A stretch of 64,000 bases of DNA from Cupriavidus sp. WGlv3 (GCF_023952475.1 NZ_JALHRX010000005.1:124001-188000), one strand, 5' to 3'. Shown: positions 1 to 9,261, counted from the first letter of the stretch. The notes: generated by a model not told the origin, from the sequence alone. Translations and numbers: made by a program.

Positions 1-803
1 TAGATGCGCGCCACGCAGGCCAGCGCCAGCGCGGCCCACAGCAGCAGGAACGCCAGCATCACCGATGCGCCCACCGCCAGCACCGCGCACAGCAGCGCCA
101 CCAGCGCGCCCACGCCGTAGCGGCGCGACAGCTGCCGCGTGCGCGCATCGGGCGCGCCGGCCGCGGCTGCGGGCAGCTGCATCGGCAGCAGGTAGACGCA
201 CAGCCAGCCCACCAGCGCGCCGGTGGGCACGTCGATCAGATGATGCTGCCAGGTGGTCAGCACCGACACCCCGATCAGCGCAAACCAGCCATGCAGCAGC
301 CAGCGCCAGCCGCCGCGCAGGTGCGCCGCGAAGGCGACCCACAGGATTACCAGCAGGCTGATATGCAGCGACGGCGCCTGGTTGAACGGCAGGTCGAAGC
401 CGCCCAGCAGCGTGAACAGCTGGCCCGGCACGCCGTCGGCAGCGGGCCGCGCAAAGCTGAAGCGCAGCGGGAAGGCGATAAAGCACGCCACCGACACCAG
501 CTGCGCCAGCACCAGCCGCTTCACGTGCGTAAGCAGCGCCGCGCGGCTGCGCCACAGGAAGAACGAGATGCCGTACAGCAGGTCGATCGACCAGTACGGC
601 ACGATGGTCCAGGGCAGGAACGGAATGCCCCGCTCCCATTCGTAGTAGAACGACGGCACCTCGGCGCGCTGGCTCGCCAGCCAGTTGGCGAAGCCATAGC
701 TGGAAAAGAAAAACGCGCCGGCCAGCGCCAGCAGCAGGCACGCCAGGCCCCACGGCCGCCGCGGCTGCACCCCGGCGCGCGCCTGCGTCGGCACCGTGCT
801 CAT
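1..803 (-). CDS. PAP2-family membrane phosphatase (YnbD-like), 3' end outside window
   Basis: The gene reads off the left edge, so only the first 267 codons are visible. It begins MSTVPTQ, has an early hydrophobic segment and several further membrane segments. It carries the core of the PAP2 lipid phosphatase fold: FNQAPSLHISL followed about 45 residues later by WQHHLIDVPTG, the two histidine-containing motifs. The start ATG overlaps the stop of the upstream hydrolase-methyltransferase gene by the ATGA pattern, so the two are translationally coupled. In E. coli the matching gene ynbD has a PAP2 domain followed by a dual-specificity phosphatase domain; whether that second domain exists here cannot be seen. 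Predicted role: dephosphorylating a lipid or phospho-alcohol at the inner membrane in the pathway of the two preceding genes. The family call is firm and the substrate is unknown. Confidence 0.8.
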   Translation of the reverse strand, partial: MSTVPTQARAGVQPRRPWGLACLLLALAGAFFFSSYGFANWLASQRAEVPSFYYEWERGIPFLPWTIVPYWSIDLLYGISFFLWRSRAALLTHVKRLVLAQLVSVACFIAFPLRFSFARPAADGVPGQLFTLLGGFDLPFNQAPSLHISLLVILWVAFAAHLRGGWRWLLHGWFALIGVSVLTTWQHHLIDVPTGALVGWLCVYLLPMQLPAAAAGAPDARTRQLSRRYGVGALVALLCAVLAVGASVMLAFLLLWAALALACVARI

Positions 804-2569
804 GCGCCGCGCCTGCGCGCCAGGCTGACGGTGAAGATGCCCCACGGGTCGATGCGCTGCGTGATCTTGTCGAAGCCGGCGGCCCGCACCAGTTCGTCCA
901 TCTCGGCCTGCGAGCGGCGCCGCATCACCCAGGCGGCGCCGGCGCGATGGCTGGTCAGCGCGCGCGCGATGAATTCCAGCTGCGGATGCCAGGGCTGGCC
1001 GGTATAGACCAGGTAGCCGCCCGGCGGCACCGCGCGCGCCAGGCCGTCGAGCGAGCGCCGCACCATGGCGTTGTCGGGGAACAGCTCATACAGGCCGGAC
1101 ACCACCGCCAGCGTCGGCGCCGGCGCCAGCGCGGCCAGGCCGTCGCCGTCGAAGGCATCGCCCTGCTCGAAGCGGGCCACGCGCTGCAGGCCCTTGGCGG
1201 CGATCAGCGCGCGGCCCTGCTCCACGTTCAGCGCGCTGTAGTCGCGCAGCAGGATCGACTCGACCGCACCCGCGCCGCCCTCCAGCGCGCCCAGCGCTTC
1301 CAGCACGTAGCGGCCGTGGCCGGCGGCGATATCGACCATGCGCACCGGCGTGCCGGCCGCACGCAGGCGCCGCACCGCCTCGGCAATCAGCGCCTCGGCG
1401 TGGACCTTGCGCTGGCGGATGCCGCGCCAGCCGATCGCGTCCAGGTATTGCCGGTCGGCCAGCCGGCCCGCCGCGCCGCGGCCGGACGGCGTGTTGCGGT
1501 AAACGTAGTCGAGCGTCGAGCCCGAGTCGAAGCCGGTCTGATGGCCCAGCCGCACCCCGTCCGACAGCATCCCGCCCAGCTTCAGGTTGGCCCGCGCCGC
1601 GCGCCAGTACCAGGCGGCCAGCCCGCCCGGCGCCGACGCCAGCCGGTCCGCCTCCTCGCGAAACGGGCCGATCTGGTCGGCGTCGAGCAGCGAGCGCGGC
1701 GCCGACGGCGCGTCGAACTCACGCAGGATAAAGCGGCGCGCGGCATCGACCGCCAGCTTGCGGTCGCGCTCGCCGAGGGTGTCGTGGTAGAAGCCGTCCA
1801 GCACGATGCGTTCCTTGGTGCGCGAGCCCAGGCGCTCGTAGAAGCGGTCCTGCGGCCCGCGGTGCACGACCCAGTCGGCGCCGGAGATCAGCAACTGCGT
1901 CGGCACCGTGATCGCGGCCGCATCGGCGACGATGCGCTCGGCGGTCTGGTACAGGTCGAGCAGGATATTGACCGCGATCGGGCGCGTGATCAGCGGATCG
2001 CTGTCATAGCTGGCGATGCGCTCGGGATCATGGGTCAGGAACTTTGCCTTGACGTAGCTGTTGACGAAGAACTTGCCGCGCAGGCGCTGCATCAGCCTCA
2101 GCCCCGGCCGCGCGAACGGCACGTACAGCTTGACCTTGAACGCCGGCGACGCCAGCACCAGCGCGCGGATCGGCGGGGCGTAGTCGTGCACCCAGGTCGC
2201 CGCCAGCACCGCGCCCACGCTCTGCGCGACCACCGCGGTGCGCTCCAGCGGGATGCCGTGGACTTCGGCGATATGCGCGGTAAAGGTCTGGATGTCGCGC
2301 ACCGAATCGGCCAGGCTCGGGCTGTAGCCGCGCTCGCCGGGCGAATTGCCATGGCCGCGCGCATCCCAGGCGAAGATGTCGTAGCCAGGCAGGTTGAGCT
2401 CGTCGGCAAGGTGGGCGACCCGGCCGGAATGCTCGTGGCCGCGGTGGAACAGCAGCACGGCGCCGCGCGCCGGCCCTTCCACCGCGGGCCAGTGGCGATA
2501 GAACAGCGCCTGGCCGTCGTGGGTCTCGAATTGCCGCTGCAGCGGCTGGCGGGAAGACGGTCGGTCCAT
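800..2569 (-). CDS. ynbC: alpha/beta hydrolase fused to class I SAM methyltransferase (YnbC-like)
   Basis: A 589-residue two-domain protein, close to the 585 of E. coli YnbC. The first half is a monoacylglycerol-lipase-like alpha/beta hydrolase with oxyanion region LLFHRGHEHSGR, the motif WDARGHGNSPG and the nucleophile elbow VVAQSVGAV, in which the first glycine of GxSxG is alanine. The second half, from about residue 330, contains the SAM-binding glycine loop VDIAAGHGRYVLEAL and reads as a methyltransferase. I start it at MDRPSSRQ because a GGAG Shine-Dalgarno sequence lies eight bases upstream and the start falls four bases after the stop of the CDP-alcohol transferase. The order with its neighbours is that of E. 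coli ynbA-ynbC-ynbD, an uncharacterised phospholipid-modification operon. Substrates are not known from sequence. Confidence 0.85.
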   Translation of the reverse strand: MDRPSSRQPLQRQFETHDGQALFYRHWPAVEGPARGAVLLFHRGHEHSGRVAHLADELNLPGYDIFAWDARGHGNSPGERGYSPSLADSVRDIQTFTAHIAEVHGIPLERTAVVAQSVGAVLAATWVHDYAPPIRALVLASPAFKVKLYVPFARPGLRLMQRLRGKFFVNSYVKAKFLTHDPERIASYDSDPLITRPIAVNILLDLYQTAERIVADAAAITVPTQLLISGADWVVHRGPQDRFYERLGSRTKERIVLDGFYHDTLGERDRKLAVDAARRFILREFDAPSAPRSLLDADQIGPFREEADRLASAPGGLAAWYWRAARANLKLGGMLSDGVRLGHQTGFDSGSTLDYVYRNTPSGRGAAGRLADRQYLDAIGWRGIRQRKVHAEALIAEAVRRLRAAGTPVRMVDIAAGHGRYVLEALGALEGGAGAVESILLRDYSALNVEQGRALIAAKGLQRVARFEQGDAFDGDGLAALAPAPTLAVVSGLYELFPDNAMVRRSLDGLARAVPPGGYLVYTGQPWHPQLEFIARALTSHRAGAAWVMRRRSQAEMDELVRAAGFDKITQRIDPWGIFTVSLARRRGA

Positions 2570-2573
2570 CGCG

Positions 2574-3200
2574 CTACTCCGCAAGGCGGGATTGGGCCTC
2601 GGCAATGCCGCGGCGCACCCGGTTGGCCATCGTGAACAGCGACAACAGCGACAGCAGCAGCCACAGCCAGTTGGCGGCCGCGCCGAAGCCCAGCCCCAGC
2701 CCGGCCCACAGCGCGATCGCGCCGACCGCGAAGGCCCGGTCGCTCTTGCCGAGCGGGCCGTCGTAGCGCCGGCTGGCGCCGGCCAGCGGCCCGATCAGTC
2801 CGGCCGCCTCGACCAGCAGCGCCAGCAGCGCGAAGGTGCCCACCTGCCCCAGGCTGAAACCCGGCAGCGCGGCCAGCGGCAGGATCAGTGCCAGGTCCGA
2901 GACCATGTCGCCGAGCTCGTTCAGGTAGGCGCCCAGCACGCTCTGCTGGCCATGCTCGCGCGCCAGCATGCCGTCGATGGCATTGAGCGCCATGCGCCCG
3001 AACAACCACAGCGGAAACAGCAGGAACAGCGCCGGGGTCTCGGCCACCTGCATGCCCAGCGTGGCCAGTACGCCGACCGCGAGCGATCCGGCGGCCGCGG
3101 CCAGCGTGACCTGGTTGGCGGTCACGCCGCGCTGCGCCAGGTCTTGCACCAGGGGGCGCAACCAGGCCTGGAACCTGGGCTTCAGTTCGTAGAGCGTCAT
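2574..3200 (-). CDS. ynbA: CDP-alcohol phosphatidyltransferase family protein (YnbA-like)
   Basis: A 208-residue integral membrane protein with about six hydrophobic segments. The family's catalytic signature D-x2-D-G-x2-A-R-x8-G-x3-D-x3-D is present as NAIDGMLAR, eight residues, then GAYLNELGD. Two of the four metal-binding aspartates (first and third) are therefore asparagine here, while the second and the last are kept. The family joins a CDP-activated lipid to an alcohol to make a phospholipid. A GGGAGG ribosome site precedes the chosen ATG; a longer reading frame upstream lacks one. It is first in a three-gene unit with the hydrolase-methyltransferase and the PAP2 phosphatase. The CDP-diglyceride-synthase-like ynbB found in E. 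coli is not between them. Activity with two substituted aspartates is an open question. Confidence 0.85.
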   Translation of the reverse strand: MTLYELKPRFQAWLRPLVQDLAQRGVTANQVTLAAAAGSLAVGVLATLGMQVAETPALFLLFPLWLFGRMALNAIDGMLAREHGQQSVLGAYLNELGDMVSDLALILPLAALPGFSLGQVGTFALLALLVEAAGLIGPLAGASRRYDGPLGKSDRAFAVGAIALWAGLGLGFGAAANWLWLLLSLLSLFTMANRVRRGIAEAQSRLAE

Positions 3201-3398
3201 CGCGCCGGCCTCCCTGCCGAGCAGATGCCGGAAGCGCACCGCGCGGCGGCCGCGTCCGTCTTGTTCTTGGTGTTGGTCTGGCTCTTTCGGCCCGGCCGCG
3301 GCACACCCCGGCCAGGGCATGGCAGCAGTGCCTGGCTCGGCACTCTACCGCCAAGCCCGGACAATACCAGATGACGCCTGCGGCCTGAACCCCACTCG

Positions 3399-4469
3399 CT
3401 AGGCCGACGCGATGGTGCTGCGCACGGCGTCGCTCACCTGCGCGACCACGCCGTCGCGCCAGTCGTCGGCATCGCCGTAGAAGGCGCGCCACATCGCCTG
3501 GCGCACCAGCGCGCGCTGGTTTTCGTCGGCCTCGGGATGCCGGTGCAGCCAGTGGTCGCCGCGCAGGGCGTCGAGCACCTCGCCCACCGGCAGCGTGCCG
3601 AACTCGAGCGCGATGCCGGCGTAGTCCACCGCCGGCAGCGTCTGCGGCACGGCGTGCCAGGCCAGCCCGGTCAGGTTGGCCGAGGTCGACGAGCCATCGT
3701 AGATCGAGGTCACGCGCTCGCCCCAGATCGCGCGCGTGCGCCTGATCGATTCGGGCGTGTCCGGGCCCATGTGGATCGGTTCGCCGTAGCCCCACGGCCC
3801 CAGGCCGGTATGGATGTCGATCCAGCGCAGCGCCGCGCGGCCGGCGCCGAAGCGCGCCAGGATGCGGCACAGGGTGTAGTTGCTCCAGGTGGCCTTGTCG
3901 CCGCCGTAGAACATGCCGCCCGGATCCTGGTACTGGCCGCTGCTGACCGCGGCCTGGTACCACGCCATGCCACGTTCGGCCACCGCCTTCATCAGGCGCG
4001 CCTGGTCGGCCTCCGACGGCGGCCATTGCGCCGGCAGCAGCAGCGGCGCGATTTCGGCATAGGCGGCGTTATGCGGCAGCGGCTGCGAGAAATCCATGAA
4101 GTTGCGGTTCAGGTCGACGTTGTCCTCGTTGACCCGGCGCAGGTGCGAGAAGCCATACGGATTGACCGCATGCACCAGCAGCAGGCAGGCATCGGCGGCG
4201 GCGCAATCGGCAAGCAGCGCGGCGTCGTGCAGCAGCGCCGCCTGCGCTCCGGAGCCGGCAAAGCCTTCGGCACCGTGGGTGCCGGAGGTCACCATGATGC
4301 AGCGCCGGGCCTCGGGCGCGCCGGCCAGCGCGACGTCGATCGCCAGGTCTTCGCCGGCGCTGCCGCGCCGGGTGGGATGCGGGAATTGCGCCAGCGCGGC
4401 GCCGGCGCCGCGGGCGGCGTCCAGGAAGGTCTGGCGCGCTTCGGCGTAGCTGCGAGAAAAATGGCTCAT
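3399..4469 (-). CDS. DUF2817 (M14-like) zinc carboxypeptidase-fold protein
   Basis: A 356-residue cytoplasmic protein (no signal peptide) of the DUF2817 family, distant relatives of M14 zinc carboxypeptidases. Visible family motifs are SGTHGAEGFAGSG (candidate zinc ligands His and Glu), then INPYGFSHLRRVNEDNVDLN written here with VNPYGF, and DIHTGLGPWG, which holds a later histidine. I chose the start MSHFSRSY because homologues begin at this point; an in-frame upstream ATG would add 13 unlikely residues. It lies upstream of, and in the same direction as, the ynb-like genes, separated by about 200 bases. The family probably hydrolyses peptides or amides, but no substrate is established to my knowledge. 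Confidence 0.8.
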   Translation of the reverse strand: MSHFSRSYAEARQTFLDAARGAGAALAQFPHPTRRGSAGEDLAIDVALAGAPEARRCIMVTSGTHGAEGFAGSGAQAALLHDAALLADCAAADACLLLVHAVNPYGFSHLRRVNEDNVDLNRNFMDFSQPLPHNAAYAEIAPLLLPAQWPPSEADQARLMKAVAERGMAWYQAAVSSGQYQDPGGMFYGGDKATWSNYTLCRILARFGAGRAALRWIDIHTGLGPWGYGEPIHMGPDTPESIRRTRAIWGERVTSIYDGSSTSANLTGLAWHAVPQTLPAVDYAGIALEFGTLPVGEVLDALRGDHWLHRHPEADENQRALVRQAMWRAFYGDADDWRDGVVAQVSDAVRSTIASA

Positions 4470-4532
4470 GGCGTCACCCGCGGATGCGATGCAGGCATTA
4501 GACGCCAATTCGGCGGGTCTCGCCAGTCGCGG

Positions 4533-5318
4533 CTAGAACAGCGAACCGGACTGGAATCTGCCCGCCGCGGCGGGCGGCTCGGCTTCGGGCCCCCAGATGC
4601 CGGACGAGGTGAACGCCTGCGGATGCATCGCGATCCCGGCCGCGGCCAGCTGCGCCGCGGTCAGCACCAGGTGCCGCGCCAGCCAGTCATGCAGGCTGCG
4701 CAGGAAGCGGATGTTGTCGACGCTGGTGGATGCCGCGATCAGCCGTTCCAGCTTCACGTGCGCGGTATAGACGTCGAGCAGGTTGGTCGCGCGCAGGCGC
4801 GGCGGCGTCGACGGGCTGCGCTCGATCGCCAGGATGCGGCGCACCTGCGCCGGGGCGATGTCGCCGCTGCGCTGGTATTGCGCATAGACGTCCTCCAGCG
4901 CCGGAAAGCGCACCGTCGGCTGCACGCGCGGCACCGCGGCCACCTTCTCCATGCGCAGCACCAGGTAGCGGATCGCCGCGGCGCGTTCGGCAGCGTGTTC
5001 GGCCGCGCGGGCCTGCCCGGGGTCGCGCCGGCGCGGGCCGGCCGGCAGCTCCCGCAGCTCCGGCAAGGCCGTGCGCGGCACCACGTCGCGTTCGGTGTAG
5101 TCGGGCACCTGCCGCAGCAGGGCCGGCTGCGCCAGCGCGGCGCGCGCGCAGTCCTCGCCGAACGGGTATTCATGCCCGGCGGCGTCGCGCAGGATATAAG
5201 CCTGGCCTTCCGGAAAGCCGTGATGGCGGCGGCTGGCGCCGCGCGCGTGGCAGCGTGTGGCGGGATCGACGAAATCCTTGCGTACCGGGATCCAGCCGCC
5301 GTCGTGTGCCTGGGTCAT
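4533..5318 (-). CDS. hypothetical protein, 261 aa
   Basis: I do not recognise this family. The frame is fully open, has codon use like its neighbours and begins MTQAHDGGWIPV. The first 60 residues contain two cysteines with nearby histidines (around ATRCHARGASRRHHG and FGEDCARAA), a pattern that could bind metal or a cofactor. The middle is alanine and arginine rich and likely helical. The C-terminal third (from about residue 170) has repeated leucine heptad-like spacing and reads as an alpha-helical bundle. There is no signal peptide and no membrane segment. It sits between dppA and the DUF2817 gene, 76 bases after dppA, and may be the last gene of the peptide operon transcript, though the spacing does not prove this. 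Confidence 0.65.
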   Translation of the reverse strand: MTQAHDGGWIPVRKDFVDPATRCHARGASRRHHGFPEGQAYILRDAAGHEYPFGEDCARAALAQPALLRQVPDYTERDVVPRTALPELRELPAGPRRRDPGQARAAEHAAERAAAIRYLVLRMEKVAAVPRVQPTVRFPALEDVYAQYQRSGDIAPAQVRRILAIERSPSTPPRLRATNLLDVYTAHVKLERLIAASTSVDNIRFLRSLHDWLARHLVLTAAQLAAAGIAMHPQAFTSSGIWGPEAEPPAAAGRFQSGSLF

Positions 5319-5394
5319 GCGTTGTGTATGGTTGCTCGACCCGCTATTGTCGCCGATCTGCGGGGCGCGCCCGGCCCGCCATGCTGGGGCCGCT

Positions 5395-6213
5395 TTACTT
5401 CAGCATGAACGACATCGCCGACAGGCAGTTCAGCATGCGCACCGCAGCCTGCACCGAATCGGCCTGGAACGACAGCGTCACGCCGTCGCGCCGCTCCAGC
5501 GTCGGCCACTGGCAGAACAGGTCGGCATGCGCCGGGGTCTGTGTCTGCAGGGTGCAGGCCACCGGCGCGGCGATGCGCAGGCATTGCGCCTGCGCACGCT
5601 CGCGCACCGCAGCCGCTGCCGCCGCGGCAATGGCCGCGCGCGCCGCCGCCGGCGACAGCGAGGCGCCGCTGCCGAAGCCGCCCGCGGTCTTGGTCTCGAC
5701 AAAGCGCACCCACGGCATCAGCGCGTGGGTTTCCTGCACGAACACGTCGTCGCCGCTGGCCATCAGCACCGGCGCGCCGAACTCGCCGGCGAGCGCGGCG
5801 TACAGCCCGGCCTCGCCGAGTTCCTTGCCGTTGAGCCAGACTCGCGCAAAGGCGCCGCTGTTGATGGTGTGCGCGAGCACGCCCCGGCTCTGCGCACGGC
5901 CGTGGTAGCCGATCATCAGCACGCCATCGACGCCGGTCTCGACCCCCGCCATCATGCCCAGGTAGCGCGGCTTGCCCAGCACCACCCGCGCGCGCGGGTC
6001 GAGCTGGTCCGGCAGCAGGTTGCGGAAGCCGCCGTGCGAATCGTTGACCAGCACTTCGGCCGCGCCGCCGGCAAAGGCGCCTTCGATGGCGGCGTTGGCC
6101 TCGCCCGTCATCCAGGCGCGGGCGCGTTCGTATTCGCCATTGCCCGCACGGGTCTGCTCGGCGTGGAACACGCCGGCCACGCCCTCGATATCGGTGGAAA
6201 CAAGGATCTTCAT
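5395..6213 (-). CDS. dppA: M55-family D-aminopeptidase DppA
   Basis: A 272-residue member of peptidase family M55, zinc-dependent D-aminopeptidases whose model is Bacillus subtilis DppA. Key motifs are the N-terminal STDIEGVAGV (zinc ligands Asp and Glu), then VNDSHGGFRN, then MIGYHGRA with a metal-binding His, and HTINSG. The start ATG at 6213 overlaps the TGA of the P1 peptidase gene by one base, so the two are translationally coupled. As the last clear gene of the gsi peptide-uptake operon it would release D-amino acids from the N-termini of imported peptides in the cytoplasm. The family assignment is firm; the physiological peptide is inferred only from context. Confidence 0.92.
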   Translation of the reverse strand: MKILVSTDIEGVAGVFHAEQTRAGNGEYERARAWMTGEANAAIEGAFAGGAAEVLVNDSHGGFRNLLPDQLDPRARVVLGKPRYLGMMAGVETGVDGVLMIGYHGRAQSRGVLAHTINSGAFARVWLNGKELGEAGLYAALAGEFGAPVLMASGDDVFVQETHALMPWVRFVETKTAGGFGSGASLSPAAARAAIAAAAAAAVRERAQAQCLRIAAPVACTLQTQTPAHADLFCQWPTLERRDGVTLSFQADSVQAAVRMLNCLSAMSFMLK

Positions 6214-7259
6214 CAGCAGCTCTGGGGCAGTTCGGGCATCAGGTCGAGCAGCGCGGCGCGGCCATGGCCGTCGCGGCCCTGCACCGGCGCGGCATGCCAC
6301 AGGGCATGCAGGATGGCCTGCTCGACGCTGTCGGCCGCGGCCCGGAACAGCGGGTCGAGCAGGGTTTCATGCAGCAGCGCAAGCGCCGGCATCGGCCGCG
6401 CCGCATCGTCGGGCACGGTGTACGCCGTCGAGAACGCCAGCGCGATATCGCCCGAGCCATGCCCGAACACCGAACCGGTGCGCGCCAGCCCGGCGCCGGC
6501 GCGCAGCGACAGCCGGCGCAGCTGGCGCGCGTCCAGCGGCGCATCGGTGGCCACGATCATGATGATCGAGCCCTTCTCCGGTTCCGGCACGCCACCGGGC
6601 AGCGCCAGCCGGCGTGCCAGTTCGGGCCCGACCAGCCGGCCGGCCAGGGTCAGCGACTCCGGCGTGCCGAAATTCGCCAGCACCAGCGCGCCGACGCGAT
6701 GGCCGCCCGCCACGCGCGAGGCCGAGCCGATGCCGCCCTTGACGCCGAATGCCGACATGCCGCGGCCGGCGCCCACGGCACCCTGCTCGAATCGGGCTGC
6801 CGCGTCGGCCAGCGCTGCATCGTAGTGCGACCCGGCCACCGCCATGCGCTGGATATCGTTCAGGTAGCCGTCATTGCATTCGAACACCAGCGGATTGACC
6901 GTGGGCAGCGCGCGGCCGATTTCCGGATTGGCCGCCACCGCCGCGCGGATCTGCGCCTGCGCCACGGCACCGACGGCAAAGGTATTGGTCAGCGCCACCG
7001 GGGTTTCCAGCACGCCCAGCTCGTCCACCTGCACCAGCCCGACGCTCTTGCCGAAGCCATTGAGCACGGTGGCCGCGGCGGGCACCTTGTCGCGGTACGG
7101 ATCGCCGCCATGCGGGCGGATCACGGTCACGCCGGTCTGCACGCCGACCTCGGCCAGCGTGCAGTGGCCCACGGTGACGCCGGCCACGTCGGCAATGCTG
7201 TCCAGTGGCCCCGCGGGAAGGCTGCCGACGCGCGGCACGCCAGGGGTGGAGGCATCCAT
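6213..7259 (-). CDS. P1-family aminopeptidase (DmpA/BapA-like)
   Basis: A 348-residue P1-family (MEROPS S58) peptidase. This family includes DmpA (L-aminopeptidase/D-amidase) and beta-peptidyl aminopeptidases. It is made as a proenzyme that cuts itself before a serine, which then becomes the N-terminal nucleophile. The expected region is GVKGGIGSASRVAG at about residues 205-218. Other family blocks are SIADVAGVTVGH at the N-terminus, VFECNDGYLN, and the C-terminal MIMVATDAPL written here as IIMIVATDAPL. It begins three bases downstream of the gsiD stop and overlaps dppA. Next to a peptide importer, an isoaspartyl peptidase and a D-aminopeptidase, it points to hydrolysis of peptides with D-, beta- or iso-linkages. 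Confidence 0.9.
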   Translation of the reverse strand: MDASTPGVPRVGSLPAGPLDSIADVAGVTVGHCTLAEVGVQTGVTVIRPHGGDPYRDKVPAAATVLNGFGKSVGLVQVDELGVLETPVALTNTFAVGAVAQAQIRAAVAANPEIGRALPTVNPLVFECNDGYLNDIQRMAVAGSHYDAALADAAARFEQGAVGAGRGMSAFGVKGGIGSASRVAGGHRVGALVLANFGTPESLTLAGRLVGPELARRLALPGGVPEPEKGSIIMIVATDAPLDARQLRRLSLRAGAGLARTGSVFGHGSGDIALAFSTAYTVPDDAARPMPALALLHETLLDPLFRAAADSVEQAILHALWHAAPVQGRDGHGRAALLDLMPELPQSC

Positions 7260-7261
7260 CT

Positions 7262-8176
7262 TCAGCGGCGGTCGATCTTGGGGTCGAGCGCGTCGCGCAG
7301 CCCGTCGCCCAGCAGGTTGAAGGCCAGCACGGTCAGGAAGATTGCCAGGCTGGGGAAGATCGCCACGTGGGGCGCGGTGACCATGTCGGCGCGCGCCTCG
7401 TTGAGCATCGCGCCCCACTCCGGCGTGGGCGGCTGCGCGCCCAGGCCGAGGAACGACAGGCTGGCGGCGGTGATGATCGAGGTGCCGATCCGCATCGAGA
7501 AATACACCACGATCGACGACACCGTGCCCGGCAGGATATGTCGCACCAGGATGGTCCAGTCCGACGCGCCGATGCTGCGCGCGGCCTCGACATAAGTCAG
7601 CCGCTTCAGCATCAGCGTATTGCCGCGCACCAGCCGCGCGAACGCAGGGATGCTGAAGATGGCGACGGCGAAGATCACGTTGGTCATGCCGTTGCCGAGG
7701 ATGGCGACGATGCCGATCGCCAGCAGGATGCCGGGGAAGGCGAACAGCACATCGGAGATGCGCATCACGATGCGGTCCCACCAGCCTTCGTAGTAGCCCG
7801 CAAGCAGGCCCAGCACGGTGCCGATCACCGCGCCGATGATCACCGACAGAAAGCCCGCCGCCAGCGAGATGCGCGTGCCGGCCAGGATGCGGCTGAAGAT
7901 ATCGCGCCCGAGCGAATCGACGCCCATCCAGTGCGCGGCCGACGGGCCGGCATTGAGCGCGTCGTAGTCGAAATAGTTCTCGGGGTCGTACGGCACGAAA
8001 TGCGGCGCCAGCACCGCGACCAGCACCAGCAGCAGCACGAACGCGCCGGCGCCGAGCGCCAGGTGCTGCTTGCGGAATTTGCGCCAGAACTCGGTCCAGG
8101 GCGTGCGCACGGCCTCGGGTGCGGCCGCGCTGGCGGATGCCGCTTGCGCTGCGGCGGGCGTGGAAAGCTCAGTCAT
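7262..8176 (-). CDS. gsiD: peptide ABC transporter permease GsiD/DppC type
   Basis: A 304-residue inner-membrane permease of the DppB/DppC family. After a 35-residue Ala-rich cytoplasmic N-terminus there is a first membrane segment, the family block [16 protein letters not shown], then five more segments. The ATPase-contacting EAA loop reads [22 protein letters not shown]. The C-terminus ends in [11 protein letters not shown] as in GsiD and DppC. It follows gsiC by seven bases and precedes the P1 peptidase by two. With GsiC it forms the membrane channel of the importer energised by GsiA and fed by GsiB. The name follows gene order shared with the E. coli glutathione importer; actual substrate could be other short peptides. 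Confidence 0.92.
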   Translation of the reverse strand: MTELSTPAAAQAASASAAAPEAVRTPWTEFWRKFRKQHLALGAGAFVLLLVLVAVLAPHFVPYDPENYFDYDALNAGPSAAHWMGVDSLGRDIFSRILAGTRISLAAGFLSVIIGAVIGTVLGLLAGYYEGWWDRIVMRISDVLFAFPGILLAIGIVAILGNGMTNVIFAVAIFSIPAFARLVRGNTLMLKRLTYVEAARSIGASDWTILVRHILPGTVSSIVVYFSMRIGTSIITAASLSFLGLGAQPPTPEWGAMLNEARADMVTAPHVAIFPSLAIFLTVLAFNLLGDGLRDALDPKIDRR

Positions 8177-8183
8177 GCCGGCC

Positions 8184-9104
8184 TCACTTGTAGCGGATGG
8201 TGGGATTGATCACGGTGTAGAGCATGTCCACCACCAGGTTGATCAGGATGAATTCGAGCGAGAACAGCAGCACCTCGGCCTGGATCACCGGATAGTCGCG
8301 CATCTCGACGGCGTCGACCAGCAGGCGCCCCAGGCCCGGCCAGTTGAACACCTTCTCGACCACGATCGAGCCGCCCAGCAGGAAGCCAAACTGCAGGCCC
8401 ATCATGGTCACCACCGGGATCATGGCATTGCGCAGGCCGTGCTTGGCCACCACCAGGGTTTCGCGCACGCCCTTGGCGCGGGCGGTGCGGATAAAGTCTT
8501 CCTGCAGCACCTCGACGAACGAGGCCCGGGTGAAGCGCGCCATCACCGCCGCCACCGCGGCGCCCAGCGTGACCGAGGGCAACACGTAGTGCTGCCAGCT
8601 GTCGGCGCCGATCGACGGCAGCCAGCCCAGCTGCACCGAGAACACCTCCATCAGCAGCATGCCCAGCGCGAAGGCCGGAAACGAAATCCCGGAAACCGCC
8701 AGCGTCATGCCGAAGCGGTCCGGCCAGCGGTTGCGCCACACCGCCGAGCCGATGCCGATGGCCATGCCGAACACCACCGCCCACGCCATCGACGCCACCG
8801 TCAGCAGCAGGGTCGGCATGAAGCGGTCGCCGATCTCCTCGCTGACCGGGCGCTTGGTGCGCAGCGAATTGCCGAACTCGCCGCGCAGCGCGTTCGAGAA
8901 GAAGTTGACGAACTGCTCGTGCATGGGCCGGTCAAGGCCCAGGTCCTTGCGCACCAGTTCGACCGTGGCCGAGTCAGCCTCCGGACCCGCCGCCAGGCGC
9001 GCCGGATCGCCCGGCAGCAGATGGACGAACAGGAACACCAGCACCGCCACGATCAGCAGCGTGGGGATCACGCCCAGCACACGTTTGAGGAAGTAATTCA
9101 GCAT
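8184..9104 (-). CDS. gsiC: peptide ABC transporter permease GsiC/DppB type
   Basis: A 306-residue DppB-type permease with six predicted membrane helices. It has the characteristic N-terminus [17 protein letters not shown] followed by [12 protein letters not shown], and an EAA loop [22 protein letters not shown] take the ATG at 9104; a GTG one codon earlier is equally possible, and neither has a strong ribosome site. It is separated from gsiB by about 160 bases that can fold into a GC-rich hairpin, and from gsiD by seven. It partners GsiD to form the transmembrane path of the importer. Confidence 0.92.
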   Translation of the reverse strand: MLNYFLKRVLGVIPTLLIVAVLVFLFVHLLPGDPARLAAGPEADSATVELVRKDLGLDRPMHEQFVNFFSNALRGEFGNSLRTKRPVSEEIGDRFMPTLLLTVASMAWAVVFGMAIGIGSAVWRNRWPDRFGMTLAVSGISFPAFALGMLLMEVFSVQLGWLPSIGADSWQHYVLPSVTLGAAVAAVMARFTRASFVEVLQEDFIRTARAKGVRETLVVAKHGLRNAMIPVVTMMGLQFGFLLGGSIVVEKVFNWPGLGRLLVDAVEMRDYPVIQAEVLLFSLEFILINLVVDMLYTVINPTIRYK

Positions 9105-9128
9105 CACACACCATGAAGAAAGGCCGCG

Positions 9129-9169
9129 GGCCGCCCGCCTGCGAACCCCGCGTCGCGAGGCAGGCGGCC
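9129..9169 (-). promoter_or_regulatory. GC-rich intercistronic hairpin between gsiB and gsiC
   Basis: An imperfect inverted repeat, with arms built on CGCCTGC and GCAGGCG plus flanking GGCC, lies between the binding-protein gene and the first permease gene. There is no following T-run, so it is not a classical terminator. Hairpins at this position often protect the upstream binding-protein message and make it more abundant than the permease message. Function here is inferred from position only. Confidence 0.35.
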
Positions 9170-9261
9170 GCTCTCGGCTTACTGCTCTACTGCTCTGTTG
9201 GATGACCGGCCGCGACGAGGACGATCCTGGTGCTGCATGCTCCCGCCGCTGCTCTCACCCC

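Noticed and set aside
947-2635. Long plus-strand open frame opposite the hydrolase-methyltransferase gene
   Set aside because: It is rich in Arg, Gln and His without domains and is the antisense shadow of a clear gene; such frames arise from high GC. The same applies to other long antisense frames such as those opposite gsiB, the MFS exporter and the CitMHS gene.
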